Position numbers and translations under genes: made by a program
Notes under the pieces: generated by a model
The model's database searches: none
What the model saw: only the letters and a program-made list of their open reading frames with translations
Told to the model about the DNA's origin: nothing
Source of the DNA: Pelargonium tetragonum
Taxonomy: Eukaryota; Streptophyta; Magnoliopsida; Geraniales; Geraniaceae
Reading direction: 5' to 3'
DNA length: 64,000 bases
NCBI GenBank assembly: GCA_036897445.1
Contig: JAYMTL010000020.1
Span: 62,001 to 126,000 of the forward strand
Part shown: in pieces, positions 51,000-63,109 of the stretch
Numbering within the stretch: the stretch's first letter is position 1
Layout of the letters: each line of letters begins with the position of its first letter

Positions 51000-53320
51000 A
51001 CTTAAAGAATTCTAGCTATCCAATTAAATCCTTACTATATAAATAAGACTACCTATTAGGTTTATAGGATATTTTTTATACTTTAAGTTATGTCTCTTAC
51101 GAGTGATTACTCTCGCTTTTCCATTTGGGAATTCTCGTATATGTATATAGAAAGACTTTAAATTAGATTTCCTACTGGACCATTGAGATATGCAGGGTTA
51201 AAGGTATAATTAGGTTTTATCCTATATAGTGTATTCCTCCACGAAAAGGACTCTACAATTCTAGCTTAAAAGTCTTCACTTTGCTCTTTATTTAGGGCTT
51301 TCCCAGCCTTTACTTTCGAAAAAAGGATAGAGTAATTACAAGGAAGTTTTCTTCTCCTTATATACTATAGAATTTGTGCGTTCATAGCATAAAGCACTGA
51401 AAATTTGGGAGCTCCCCGCTGCAACTCCAGAATAGGTTCTTTTAGTAAGACTAAGTAATTAGGATTTACTCTTGTTTTATTAGAGCACTCTGTCTCTGTG
51501 TCAAACTAGAAAAAACTACCTCTAAATTTCATTTCCTCGTCTTGGTTTTTTAAGAATATGTTCCCGGTGTCTAAACTCAATTTTGAGTTACTTTAACTTA
51601 GCTTATGGGGTCTTCTCGGGTTCTTCTTGTACATAAGATTCTAATTCCTTAGGAGGCTCCAGATATAACCCAAACTCCTTGGTGAAAACCCCTTACATAT
51701 TTAGGCCTATCACTGTCCTTCCCAGATCCTTGTACTGAACGATTATGGGTGTATAAAAAAAGTACTACTAATATAGACTTCAGTATATATATAGTATACG
51801 TATAATTAAGGTTAAGCTCCTATAACATTCTCTTTGGACTTTACAAGAAGTCGTCGATAAGAGAGTTACTTAAATAGAAGAAGATTTTTTTTCTCTTTTA
51901 TACACAGCTAATAACGAAAAACTTTTGAGATTTTTATAAAAAGGTAAATCGCGGTATAATTGTAAAAGTACGCCAAAGGTTCAAATAGAGGATACTCCCC
52001 ACTTCGCTCTGAGTCCTTCTGATCGAATATTATACTATTCGCTTACTAATAGAAGAATCCTAAATCTCTGACATTTTTAAAAACTCGCGCACTAGAACAC
52101 TCTTACAAAGAAGAAAAGGTATATCAAGTACTTAGAACTATAGCAATTTACCAATAAGTCCTATTTCTTTTTGTTGGTTCTTCCTGATTAAAAAAACTTT
52201 GTTAGGCTTTATCTTTATGCATCATAAGAAAATAGAATTTCAATTAGTACTAGCCGAACCAGAATGAGTACAAGAAGTAAACAAAAAGGACAAGTTAGTT
52301 TACTTGTTTGCCTTGGGAATTCGATACCAGCATAACCCCTTAAGTAAGGAAACTCAAGAACTCAGTTTATGTTATCCTCCTTTACAATATCAGTTCTTCT
52401 CCATTAGCATATACAGATAGAGCTTCAATCCCAGATTAATTAAGTAAGAGAGTCCTCTATCTTACAACCAACTAGAGAATTAGATTCTGTCTCATACTCC
52501 TGAACCGGGAGCCAGCTTTAGAACAACCTTGCGGTTGCCTTGGTTCCATTAAGACTTAGGATTATCTCTTTTGCCAGCTCATAGATTTCCGAATTAGTAC
52601 AATAAGGAATGCCCTACCAGGTTTGTAAATCAAGAAAAAGAATAGAATTTCATTCTAAAAAGATAACCTATTATCAGATCCTTAGGAATCTACTCTCAAC
52701 AAAAGGAATTAGAATGATGTTTAATTAAAATCCTTTACCTGCTTACACAGAAGAAACTTTCCTTTACAAAACACAGAATAGGTTAGGAAATTAATAAGTT
52801 TACAGAAGTCAAACTCGCCTTTGCCTGCTTAGCTGCCAAAAAGGTGTTGCATTTGACTCCGAAGCGGATTTCCCATAGTTAATATTTCATTACGGACCCT
52901 TTAGAGAGATTTAGAAAAGGACCGGGTACCTTCACTTAGGAATTCCTTGTAAGTCAATTCTGTAATATTTCTATTCAATCAACGGAATCCTAAAAGCAAA
53001 AGCTTGACATCAATTCCATTTGTTAAAACAGCTACAGATACTGGAAAGGACACTCACAATAAGAAGCTTTTTTTTTTTTAGGATAAAGACTTCTTGTTCT
53101 CTGTTGCTTATCGTTTTGGAAGATAGAAACCTTGTAAGTACACCCACACATCTCTCCGAAACTTAGTGAGGAAGGTTAACGCATGATAGTGTATTATAGA
53201 TGGAATACCTTACACTAGAAGCAACATCAAAAGCTTACTTGCTTTTTTCTTAAAAAATAATACCTATCCAGACTCCTCAGAAAAAAGGGAATCCTTTATA
53301 CTTTAGAATAGAGAGTTCAT
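51000..53320. other. No gene seen
   Basis: Decayed AT-rich sequence. A pyrimidine-rich stretch at 51480-51720 and a 12-T tract at 53068-53079 are the only structures noted. Confidence 0.45.

Positions 53321-53323
<3 letters not shown>

Positions 53324-53351
<28 letters not shown>
53324..53351. repeat. (AT)14 microsatellite
   Basis: A perfect 28-base alternating AT run, the longest simple repeat in the window. It can extrude as a cruciform and is prone to slippage, so its length may be uncertain. Confidence 0.8.
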
Positions 53352-53356
<5 letters not shown>

Positions 53357-53433
53357 GAAATGAAATATAGATTAATAGTTAGAGTTTCTTATAGAGCTAG
53401 AGCAAGTTCTAATTGTAATTTATCTATATAGTA

Positions 53434-53450
53434 AGGCAAGATTTATCTTG
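53434..53450 (+). repeat. Third exact copy of the 17-nt repeat
   Basis: AGGCAAGATTTATCTTG is identical to 25943-25959. Here it is single; no inverted partner lies within the next few hundred bases by eye. A third copy makes it unlikely that the hairpin at 25943-26025 is accidental. Confidence 0.55.
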
Positions 53451-54523
53451 TATCTGCTTTTATCAGTAAAAGAGGATAGAAACCCTATAAGTATATACAT
53501 GAATCCATCTACCCAACTGGAGGCATCCGGAGGGCGGGAATTGCAAGATAGTATCAGTATAGTTAACCTTACACAGTAACCAGCACCTAAGGAAAAAAAC
53601 TTTATTCCCAGATTTAGCTTAAAATATCCTAAAAGACTTCCACTAAACTAATAAAACTAAAGGACATTGTAAAAACTTATTTCTGAAACTTTCCAGACTC
53701 TTAAAAGGACTCGTTTTCCAGAACCTGAATTTCTTATAACCTATAACTTCTTAGACTCCTTAATTTCATTTGAAATATCTTTAACTAGAGCTATAGCTAT
53801 AAAACACCCCTTAATTATAACTGGCAAGCTTTTTACAATTATTCGCTAGCACATTAAAATTTATTGACTTCCTTCTTATTTCCTAAACTATATCTGTTAA
53901 GGGATAAGGGGAAGTCTTAGGAATATCCTCTCAAATTCTAAAACAAAAGAAAGGAAAGATGTTTATGTTATCCTCTACCCGCTTACAAGAAATTCTATAA
54001 GTAAGTCCTTCAATTGCCGGCTATACAAGGTTCCTAGCATTCCAGAAAATTCTTTGCCTTCAATTCCTTTAGCATTTAGACAAGAATTGACTGACTCCTT
54101 TATCGGATTAGTCAGTTAATAGAAATTCCTGGATAAAGATAAAGAAGTTTGAAAGCCTTTTCAGGGTCTAAAGAACTAAAGCAAGGGTTGTCGGTTTCCG
54201 ATTTCTGCTTTAAGCAATTTATTTCAGTAACTCAAGTGAAAGAGGTTCCTGTTTTGTAGTTTATGATAGTCAATAGAAGATAGTTACTCTATTAATGAGT
54301 CTTTGGAAGTTAGTGCTACAATTGTATTCTGTATAGTCCTAACAATTGATAAGAGTTCTCACTAGAATGTCGTTTACGCTAGAGTTAAAGTTAATTTGGT
54401 GTTCCTAGAGTTATAAAAAAACTAGGGAGTCTTCTTACCTTATACTAAGAAATCTTGAATCATCCAGAGTGTTTCTTTTGAATAGGAAACTCTTAATAAG
54501 CGCAATTATTAATTTGTTTATGA

Positions 54524-54979
54524 AAATCTTATAGTTCTACTGTCTTGTACTATATACTATAGAGAAGGATAAGGCTTTGGTAAAGTTAAGTTAAGGAGGA
54601 CCCTATAAGCAGAAGATTTAAAACTACACTAGGATACTCCCATACTAAAAAGGCACTCTAAAGAAAAGAGGAATAGACTTTAATACATATATCCTAAAAC
54701 TTATACTACTAATACGGATACTAATAAGTAATATACTCCCCCATAGGGAATACCGCTAAGTTCCACAAGCCCCGTACCCCTAGGAATAAGAAGACTCTTA
54801 CCAAGACGGGTATAAAAGCTCTTAAGAAAGTTATTAATAAAGCAGCTAGAGAAGTCAATAATAAGAGTTAGGCTAGAAAGACCGCTCTCAGGATTGGTAG
54901 TGGAGGTCTCGAATTAGGTATAGCTCTAAAGAGGCCAGTTACGGGTATTTAGAAAAAGCAAGACTAAGTTATATATTGA
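54524..54979 (+). pseudogene. Decayed coding-like purine-rich block
   Basis: One forward frame is free of TGA for about 150 codons and contains TAA and TAG. Its second half (54760-54960) is rich in AAG, AGA, GCT and GGT triplets and would be Lys/Arg-rich with short Gly-containing stretches, quite unlike the surrounding AT-rich text. The word GGTATAGCTCTAA (54917-54929) resembles 35794-35806. It looks like the best copy of the purine-rich family also seen at 18640-19035 and 50380-50600. The family is not recognised. Confidence 0.35.
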
Positions 54980-54999
54980 AAAGGTACTACAACAAATAA

Positions 55000-56560
55000 A
55001 AGTTAGGAGATAAAGGTTCCGCAGAGATTTGTAAACCCTCGTTTCCAACTGCAAGATTAGCTCAACCGCTTAATATAACGGGGTACCGTATCTTATACAA
55101 TTCAGCTTGACAAAAACCAAATTAAAGAATAGGAGTCTTTTGCTCTAAATATTCTTGTGTAGCACTTGTGAATTCTATTCTCGAGTCTTTATAATGGATC
55201 TCCTTTTAGACTATGGCTTTGAAAGAGAACCCAGTAATCAAAAATGCAGGAGGGCCTAAGAACTCTATTTCCTGTTATGCCATATTTAGTTAGTAGCTTG
55301 TAAGAGTATCTCATGTGTGAATATTAGTCAAAAACCCCCAAGACTTTTAACCCGAATTAGAAGTTTAAAAGTCCTCTATGTAAGTGATTTCGTTTAGCAT
55401 TTTTTTGCTAAAAGTCTAATACGGGTATCCCCTTTGATTGCAACTCTTTCTTTTTGCGTTTAGTTTAGAATGTTACAAACTACTTCTTCCGGTAACAAAC
55501 CCATTTACTTCTTGAAGACAGAATTTTCTGCCGTACTTATATATATATTAGTGTTAAAGAGCCCTCATTAGTAAAACTTGGCCTTAAAAAACTTTCTTAT
55601 AATTGAAATTCTAATTTAAGATCTAGCTCTCTAATATGTAAACTTCCGTAATAAAATAAGTATAGTGATAGTAGATTACAGACCTCCGCCAAAGTAATCC
55701 TTTAGATGAGCTTTAGCCTATGATAAGACTAGCTAAAATAGAATAAAGAGATCTGAGGTTTTTCCTATGAAAAGTAATAGATATATCTCGTAGAAAGGAA
55801 GACTCTTGAAAATGAAACCTTGCTTTTCTTTTCTATTATCAGAAGGCATAACGTGCGTCAAAGCAAAGTAAATATTTTCATCTTATAGCTAGAGGAAATA
55901 GACTTTAAAAAGAATACTAAAATCTCACAAGTAACAGGATACCCCAATCTAGAGCAAAACAAAAAGGTTTATAAAAAAGGAAGTATATAGAAGCAACTCT
56001 TATATGTATGGGAGTCCCTCTTGCGAACGTCAATTCTAAAGATTTCAACCCCAAAATTTACTAGTTTTCGGGTTAGTAGGTAAACCTGGTCTTCCTTTTT
56101 CTCCTTAGCCGGGGGATTCCTATTAAGGGTTAGCTGTTCCAGTAAGAATTTTCAAGGTTGTCCTTTTTTAAAAAGGTATTAATGTTCCATCTAATATACC
56201 AATTCCAATATAGTATAAGAAAAGACCTCGTAACTACAATAATGGAGGTACAAGCTACAATAAGAGGAGTCGGAGTCTAGCTCATAAGAAACAAGGTATC
56301 ATCAAAGAGGTATAGGGTTCTAAAACGTAGAAAAACCTAAAGGTTTTCCTTAGTCCTTAGGGAACCTTATATATAAAGGAAGTCAAAGGGATCCTAAAAG
56401 AAAGAGAATGTAAGTTCAAATAGAAATAGGGAAGGTGTAGAGCTAAACTTGAGTTCTTTGGAGTTACTAATCACTTTCTTAAACTTGAAATACCCAACCA
56501 AGATGTAAACTAAGGAAAGATATTAATACATCTTTGTTAACTAGAACTGAGAACTTAGAG
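55000..56560. other. No gene seen
   Basis: A purine-rich patch at 56200-56420 echoes the purine-rich family. Otherwise decayed AT-rich sequence. Confidence 0.4.
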
Positions 56561-56568
56561 GCACTTGA

Positions 56569-57171
56569 TTTGAAGTTTTTAAGTAAAAGGGTTACAAAAG
56601 ACTAATTTGCTAGGGACGGACTAAAAAACTACTAAATACTCAAATAAAAAAGGCAATAGAAGCTTCTATTGCCTTTTCCAGAAATTTATATGAGTTTTAA
56701 TTCGGGTTGTCTTTTAAATAAATATTAATTTGGTTAGAAAAGCATTTCTAGCTAATAAGCTTTGTGTCTATTCAAGAAAAGCCAGCGGCGCCTTCTTTTT
56801 AAGATTTTAAGAATACAACGGGACTCTTTAAGGGTTCTAATTAATTGAAAAAGTAAACTAAGCAAGGACTTTAAGAATAAGAAGTGGAATAGCTCCGCAT
56901 AAGTTTCAAATACTAGGAGCCTTTGAAAGGGATATTGTTTACCCGGGGCTGCGTGAATGAAAAAGAGTTAACTAAATTCTATTTGGTGAGGCGTGTGTCT
57001 CTATCACTAATAAGCAAAAGGGATGCTAGGCGGCTTAATCTAACTTACAAAAGGTTCTCAATTAGCACAGTTCCTAAAACGAAAGAAGATTTTCCATATC
57101 TTACAAGGGTGTATCAAGATAAGAAGCCTTCCATGCAGAGTTTAGGCAAAAACTTTAAAGACGAGTTGTGA
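56569..57171 (+). pseudogene. Decayed coding-like region; longest conventional open frame
   Basis: A single forward frame of about 200 codons ends at TGA (57169-57171). Its last 82 codons from a TTG at 56923, with AGGAG a few bases upstream, form the longest conventional open frame in the window. There is no ATG at the start of this stretch. The segment is basic, contains LVRRVSLSLISKRDARRL, and ends in NFKDEL. TpG and CpA are about as frequent as expected here, so it seems less mutated than its surroundings. The 30-nt palindrome at 56648 lies inside the frame. I recognise no family; a broken transposon or host gene is more likely than a live one. Confidence 0.35.
56648..56677. repeat. 30-nt perfect palindrome
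   Basis: The half-site AAAAGGCAATAGAAG is followed at once by its exact reverse complement, centred on the HindIII-like AAGCTT at 56660-56665. Fifteen perfect pairs with no spacer are far beyond chance for 64 kb. It could fold as a terminator-like hairpin, be a joined pair of terminal inverted repeats, or be a protein-binding site. Confidence 0.75.
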
Positions 57172-58218
57172 TATTACCGGGCTTCTTTTTTATCCTCTAA
57201 TTAGAAATAGGTATCAAAATTCTTGCACGGATAGGATTGGGGGTTTTTAATAAGACTTTAGAGCTATCAAAGACAAGACAAAAAAGCCGCCTCTTGTAAT
57301 TGTGATATAAGACTAGAACCGCCAGAAGTTGTAGTTTCAAAACTTACTTGTAAGAAAAATCTTAAGGAAGTTTTTGAGCCCTATTATGCCTACTATTACT
57401 ATAAAATTTCTAATCTAGTAAGGCTTTACTTTCAAGTAAACACGATAGTAAAAAGAAGTTGCTCTGGCTATCTAAAAGAGACCCTGTTAGGCTTTATCGA
57501 GATGCTTGAAGGTATAACACTTTGACGGAAGATAGAGTGGATAAAAACCCTTTCTAATATTTTATAGTTTGTTAAGGGGCAACCCTCCTATCTCAGGGGG
57601 TTCAACCCCAAATTTTATTAGTGGGTGCTTTGGCGGGGTCTAAATGAAAAATTACCATCTCCTACAGAACCCGGGTTTTTACAGATTAAAATTCTGCTTC
57701 GGGATTGCCCGCTTTGTTATTAAATAAAAAAGACTTTTAGGGTATATACGGGAGTACCCCAACAAAGCTTTGTTTTTACACGCTTCAATGAGGTTGAAGA
57801 GAAAAAAGAATGGATGCCTAACAGACTCCGGAAAAGGAACACGCGATGCTACTTTAGAAATTGAATAATTAACGTAAGAAACAATTAACATCAACCCTCT
57901 TCTTTGACTATTCTCTTCTTTTTGAAATAAAACTCTAGAGAGCCCTTTATATTTGTTATATACGGTTAATAAGACAAGAGATTTTTTATATTATAACAAG
58001 CATAAGGCCAAGATACTTATATTATTACGTTTTGATTAAATCTTGTATAAATAACTTACTGCTTGACAACCCCGCAGCATAGGGCACTTAAGAGCTAGTT
58101 ATTATTAATTGTAAAATTTTTTATTTTAGGAGAAAAGTTAATTTAAAGTATAGGTAAGTTCAAATCTAAATATATTTTTAACAAAAGTTATGTACCAATT
58201 ATTTTCAACAAACAAGAA

Positions 58219-58262
58219 AAGACTCGAACCTTAGATTTACTCTTTGGCGTTGCTGCAGGAAT
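58219..58262 (-). pseudogene. tRNA B-box-like motif
   Basis: TAAGGTTCGAGTCTTTT on the minus strand (B-box GGTTCGAGTC at 58221-58230) makes a T-arm with four pairs counting one G-U. GCAACGCCAAAGAG upstream is not a convincing anticodon arm. Confidence 0.3.
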
Positions 58263-59984
58263 AAGAGACCTTTTCAAATCAAATTTGTCTATTGGCGAGC
58301 CCTTATAACTAAACACTCTTTTGTGGGTTCCTCTTCTAACAAGAATACTTATGCAAAGATTTTGATTCTTCCATTTGTTTGGTTTGCTCTTCATTATAGC
58401 ATTCTTTACCTTTTGACTGTCTAGAAAGAGCTTTTACCTCTGTTACTTTTTAATGAAATCCGTCTTCCCCTGATTGGGGGATAGATACTATCTTATAACT
58501 AAATATGCTTTATCCCTTTTTGTTTTTACTATTAAGACATGTACCGCAATACCTACTATTACGATATTTGATTTGTCTACCAAATCTCCGAAACTTTGGT
58601 TTAAGCAAAGTTTCATATGCTCCAGTAACTCCTTTCTTCAATTACGACCTTTTTATAAAGTGGGGTCCTCGCAAAACTAGGAGCACTTAGATATTCATTA
58701 TTGTCTTATTAAGTCACACAAATGTATTCTTTCATATCCTGTAAATTTGCATTCCTATTTAAAATCCGTCTAAATTCGCTTATGGCCTCATAGAAAAAAA
58801 GTTACCAAACTCCTTAAAGTATTCTACCCTATCTTAGGTACCCCTTTTTAGTGATTTTAGGGCTGAAATTGATTATTACGTTCTACCAATATGAGAGAGG
58901 GCATATTCAGGATTATCTAAATAGAGATATTTAGTCAAATTTCCCTTCAGCCAGGAAATCTAGACACGTGTATGAAGTTTTGACTTTTCGTGTTTCGACA
59001 GTGCAACTCTAATTTAAGCCTCTCTAAAAAAAAGTGTGCTGTTAAAGCACGAAACGCCTTTAGAAGAGCCAACCTAAAAATAAGACCGGGAGGTAGTTAG
59101 TTGATAGCGAATTTACTTCACTTTTACCCGAGTTTCATAACTGGATAATAGCTTTTATTAAATGAATATTAGATTCTAGAATCTTAGTAGTACCAAAAAC
59201 TTAAAAGGGTAAACTTATTGTAATGATATGCAAATCCACTAGTAACTTCCTTAAACCCACGACGCCTAGATTAGACTTCGATTTACCTGAGGTAAACTTG
59301 ATTAATTGCAGTAAACTAATAGGACCCTCCCGGCATACTCTTTCGCTTACTAATTTACTGGATTTTTAAGATAAGAGTAGAATTGAACATTTATTTATCT
59401 AAGCTATTCTAATACCCCTTTCAACTACACTGTATATAAGATTGACTTTAAATTAGCAGCATAGAACTTTACTTGTGCCTTTCCTTACCGAAGTCCGAAT
59501 CTCCCTTACAAAGACAAAAGCTTCCTTCTTTCTTTTTTATCCCTTAAAATCAATCCCCAAAGAAACCTTTTAGGAGTATACTAAACCAAGCGAGTCTCCT
59601 AAAGAAGTTAAGTCAAAGTCATAAGAAACCTAAAGAGAAGAATAAGTCAGGCATAAGTATAGCAGCTATCACAAAGACTGGCAAAGACCCAAAAGCTTAA
59701 GACTTAGCAAGGTGTAGTTAAGAGTTAGGACTTTCAAGATAGAGAGTCAAAAACCTAAGGAAAACTCCTTTATAGGCCCAAAAACTTGCGATAAAAGATC
59801 CTTTAGAAAAAACCTCGGTTTTGACTCTGTATTCCTTTTCATTAAGCCTTTATTGAATTTAAAAGAATCTAGAACTGAAGTGAAAGTCAATAGAGGCTTT
59901 TCTTATTTATAATACTCAGGATAGAGTTTTGCATTTCTTTAAAAGATGTTTGATTATAGTTTAAAAGCTTTCTCTAAAATCTCG

Positions 59985-60012
59985 TAAGACTCGAACCACT
60001 TGCTCAAGCCCT
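59985..60012 (-). pseudogene. tRNA B-box-like motif
   Basis: GTGGTTCGAGTCTTAC on the minus strand (B-box GGTTCGAGTC at 59988-59997). No further tRNA structure is seen. Confidence 0.25.
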
Positions 60013-61842
60013 TTTATCTTTTCCCTGACTTCTTGGAAATAGTATTCCTTGTGGTTAATATTACAAGGGGTCTAATCGCATACTATATAAAAGCGAGCCC
60101 TGTTTATAACCCTACATTCCTAGAACCTACTCTACCTCTAAATCTTACTTGTTTTTGTATTACCTGATTTCATTGAAGCTATACTTTATTTACTAGTTTT
60201 TTTAGAGTAGAAGAAACCTGCTAACCCCGGAAACTTTGACTCTCCTAATTAAACTTTATCTTACTTTATTTCTCAAAAGCATAGGCAAAAGAAATTTAAC
60301 TCATACAAAACACGAGAATGGTGAACTCATCAAAAGGGGACCCATTAGAAAGCTCCTGCACGCTGGAGAACTCTAGATTAATTTTCAGTAAGTGCGGCCG
60401 TTAAGAAATCTCTAAAGCAGGGGATCCTTACAGCGCTTCTTACATTTAAACATTTAAAGTACTAGCCAAGAACGGGCCTTTTTATAAGTCCTCTTTTCTA
60501 ATCTAAAAAGGGGGGCCCTTCTTTAATTAAAGAAGTCTTTTTTTCTGAAACTAAACTAATTGCTCCGCTGGTTGAGATATATAAAATATATTAACAAAAC
60601 TTATTAGGGCATTCCCTTTTAACCCTAGAAGTAAAATAGGAATTGCAACGTAAAAACCCTTATCAGATTTTGAACTTAAGGCTTGTACTTTCAACTAGAA
60701 CTTATAAGAGAGCTCTGATCCAAGGCAATTTTAGCGTGACTTGGTGTTAAAAAGCAAGTAAATCCAGATTAATATCAATAAGCTAAATTTCAAAATATAG
60801 TATTGACTTCAACTTTTTAATACATCTACAAGTTTAAAGCTAGAAGTCAATATGGGGCTAAAGAAAGTATGAAGTAACTTTTATCTAGAACTAGATTTAT
60901 TAAATCTGTAATTCTTGAAACAGCTACGTATAAAGTTATAACTAGTAAAAGTGTTTATAAACTCAGTTAAGGATACGCAAGAACCCTTTATTTAAACCGC
61001 GGCCCGAAAATAAAAAGAATTTTTCTTAGCATAGTATTATAAAAGTAAACCCAAAAAATTATATTAGGTTTAGCGGAGAGTTACCCTTTTTTGGGTGCCC
61101 TATTTTGATAAAGCATTCTTGTACTTTGGGTTTGCTTTGGGGTTCCTCTACTCAGTATTGTAACTTTAGTGGCGCCCGATCGGTACCAACTCATTAATCT
61201 ATTTCGTTAGATAAAAGGGGAGACAAGCATACACTATATGATTAACCGGAACCTTCTGTAGGGCCTTTTTTCGTGGGCTTAACCCGTGTCGAAGAAGTCC
61301 CCCTGTATGATCCAGCATTTCATCAATTTACTTCGAATTCTTTTTGTTTAACTCAAAAAAAAAGCTACTTACCTTTTCTTTAATTACAGCAAATTTGACT
61401 ACTTCCATTAAGGTAGAAAGCCTCTATACAAAAAACCCAATCCAAAGCTCAGATTACTCTACACTTGACTTAGTCCTTAATATGCCTTTAACTTTTTACG
61501 AATATCTAATTTTGTAGAGACCAAGAACTCCTTATCTTTCACTTGGTCAAGGAAATCCCCGTTTTTCTAAATTCCGTGCAACCCCTGGAACAGTATACTT
61601 TAGTAAGATTGAGAGCCCCCCTTGTTTGTATACAATCCTAAATAAAGTGACAAAAAGCTCTCTGGAATGATTTTTCTACACCCTTGTTCGACCTCTAATA
61701 AAGCCTATAAATGCAAATCTTTCCTAGGCCGATTAAGCTCTCAATCTTTAACCCTCTTAGGTAACCAACAATGCATAAAGGAAGTCCTTACTAATACTTG
61801 TTACTGAAAAGCTCCTAAGCCAAAAAAGGGTCCATATTGTGA

Positions 61843-63102
61843 ATGCTAGTTTTACCAGGTATATACTATAGGTATCTAGTTAGACTTTTCTAGAGGGCTC
61901 TTAATGTGGGAGGGATCCCTTTATATTTAGGCAATTCTCTTTTAACAGCTTTTTGTTATTTGATTATTACTTTTTAAAGTAAAGGGATTTACCTAACTTC
62001 AAACAATCCTGTGATTGAAGCTCCTACTGAGGTGAGGTTTAGTTATAAAAGAACTGCTACTAAAACCCTTTCTATTATTTTTATTTACTCCGATTTCTTT
62101 GATAATGAAACTCTTTAGAGATTCTTAGTAAATTTATAATTAGTCGGGTAAGAAATTCATTTTCAACAAGGATTTTGTCCGTTAGAAACACTTTTTGGTC
62201 TCTTTTTTTAGAGAGAATGCTTTAGTGCGGTCCTACAAGATACTCAAAACTATGTGCCGGATAACGCCTAAAATCCTGCTTAATTGAAACTAAAAAGGGA
62301 ACGGAAAATTTATCCGTTGATAAATGATACATCCGATACAAGAGTATTAAGCTACTTCGACGAAAGGCTAAAAGTGGTGGAGCCTTCTTTAATAAAAAAG
62401 TCAAAGCAGGAAGGGGAGTGGAGTATGGGCGCCCTAAATACTAAATTCCCAAGTATGAATCCATAAAAGTTGTGTTCTATGTATATTAGTAAGTATTATA
62501 TTTTAGATATTGTCTTCGAAAAAGTTTTAGACAAGTTTCTGATACCCTTATGGATGTCTCACGGATCCCATTTACTTTAGTTGTAGAGTTATATAAAACT
62601 TAGACTCACCTATTAATTAATCCGCAATGTGGAGATTCTCGTGAAGTAGTAACCTAGTGTAGTAAGTAAAACCCTTATAAGTATGTTTAGCTAGTCAATA
62701 TCTGAAGAAACCCGGGCTTATTCCTTAGTAACAAGGGTTCCTATTTAGTTGTTTTGTTCACTGCCTTTTCAATTGATGCTAGTCTTTTTTAGAAGAGAAA
62801 CTCCTAAGAAATGTTCGTTATTCTTAATTGTGAATTAGAGCCTGACACTTCCTCGGATAGTGCAAGCCTCTTGGGTTCCTTATATTAAGTTACTAAGCAT
62901 TAATACGAAACCTTATTTAATTTACAACTTATATACTCTGAATTTCCATAAGGATAGATACAAGCGGATTCCCATTATGACTAAGTAAGCTCCAAAACTT
63001 GACCCGATCCCTTTATTATAAGGGTTTGCCCCGAACGTTGCACTTACGCTATCTAAGCCAGAGATTTACTCTTTTTCTGCCACAAGCCGCAAGGCCCCTT
63101 GA
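61843..63102 (+). other. 420-codon frame from ATG to TGA, rich in TAA/TAG
   Basis: An ATG at 61843 opens a forward frame with no TGA until 63100-63102, while I count about 17 TGA in the other two forward frames over the same interval. It contains roughly 19 TAA or TAG triplets, so it is closed under the standard code. Within it 62284-62463 is open conventionally for 60 codons from a TTG and includes SYFDERLKVVEPSLIKK. Amino-acid balance looks plausible throughout, but frames in this TG-poor sequence tend to look so. C-ending codons followed by A are absent in the first 240 bases examined (62221-62460), pointing to a dinucleotide bias rather than to codon choice. Product unknown. Confidence 0.25.
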
Positions 63103-63109
63103 AACCCCT

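Larger units (their letters stand above)
57180..61840. other. No gene seen
   Basis: Decayed AT-rich sequence with B-boxes at 58221 and 59988. A purine-rich patch at 59570-59770 resembles the purine-rich family. The two overlapping open frames at 58474-58690 and the minus-strand ones at 57679 and 58188 show no coding character. Confidence 0.4.

Noticed and set aside
58474-58690. Two overlapping forward open frames of 68 and 61 codons.
   Set aside because: They overlap in different frames, are Leu/Phe/Tyr-rich and have no start context or family, as expected of accidental frames.
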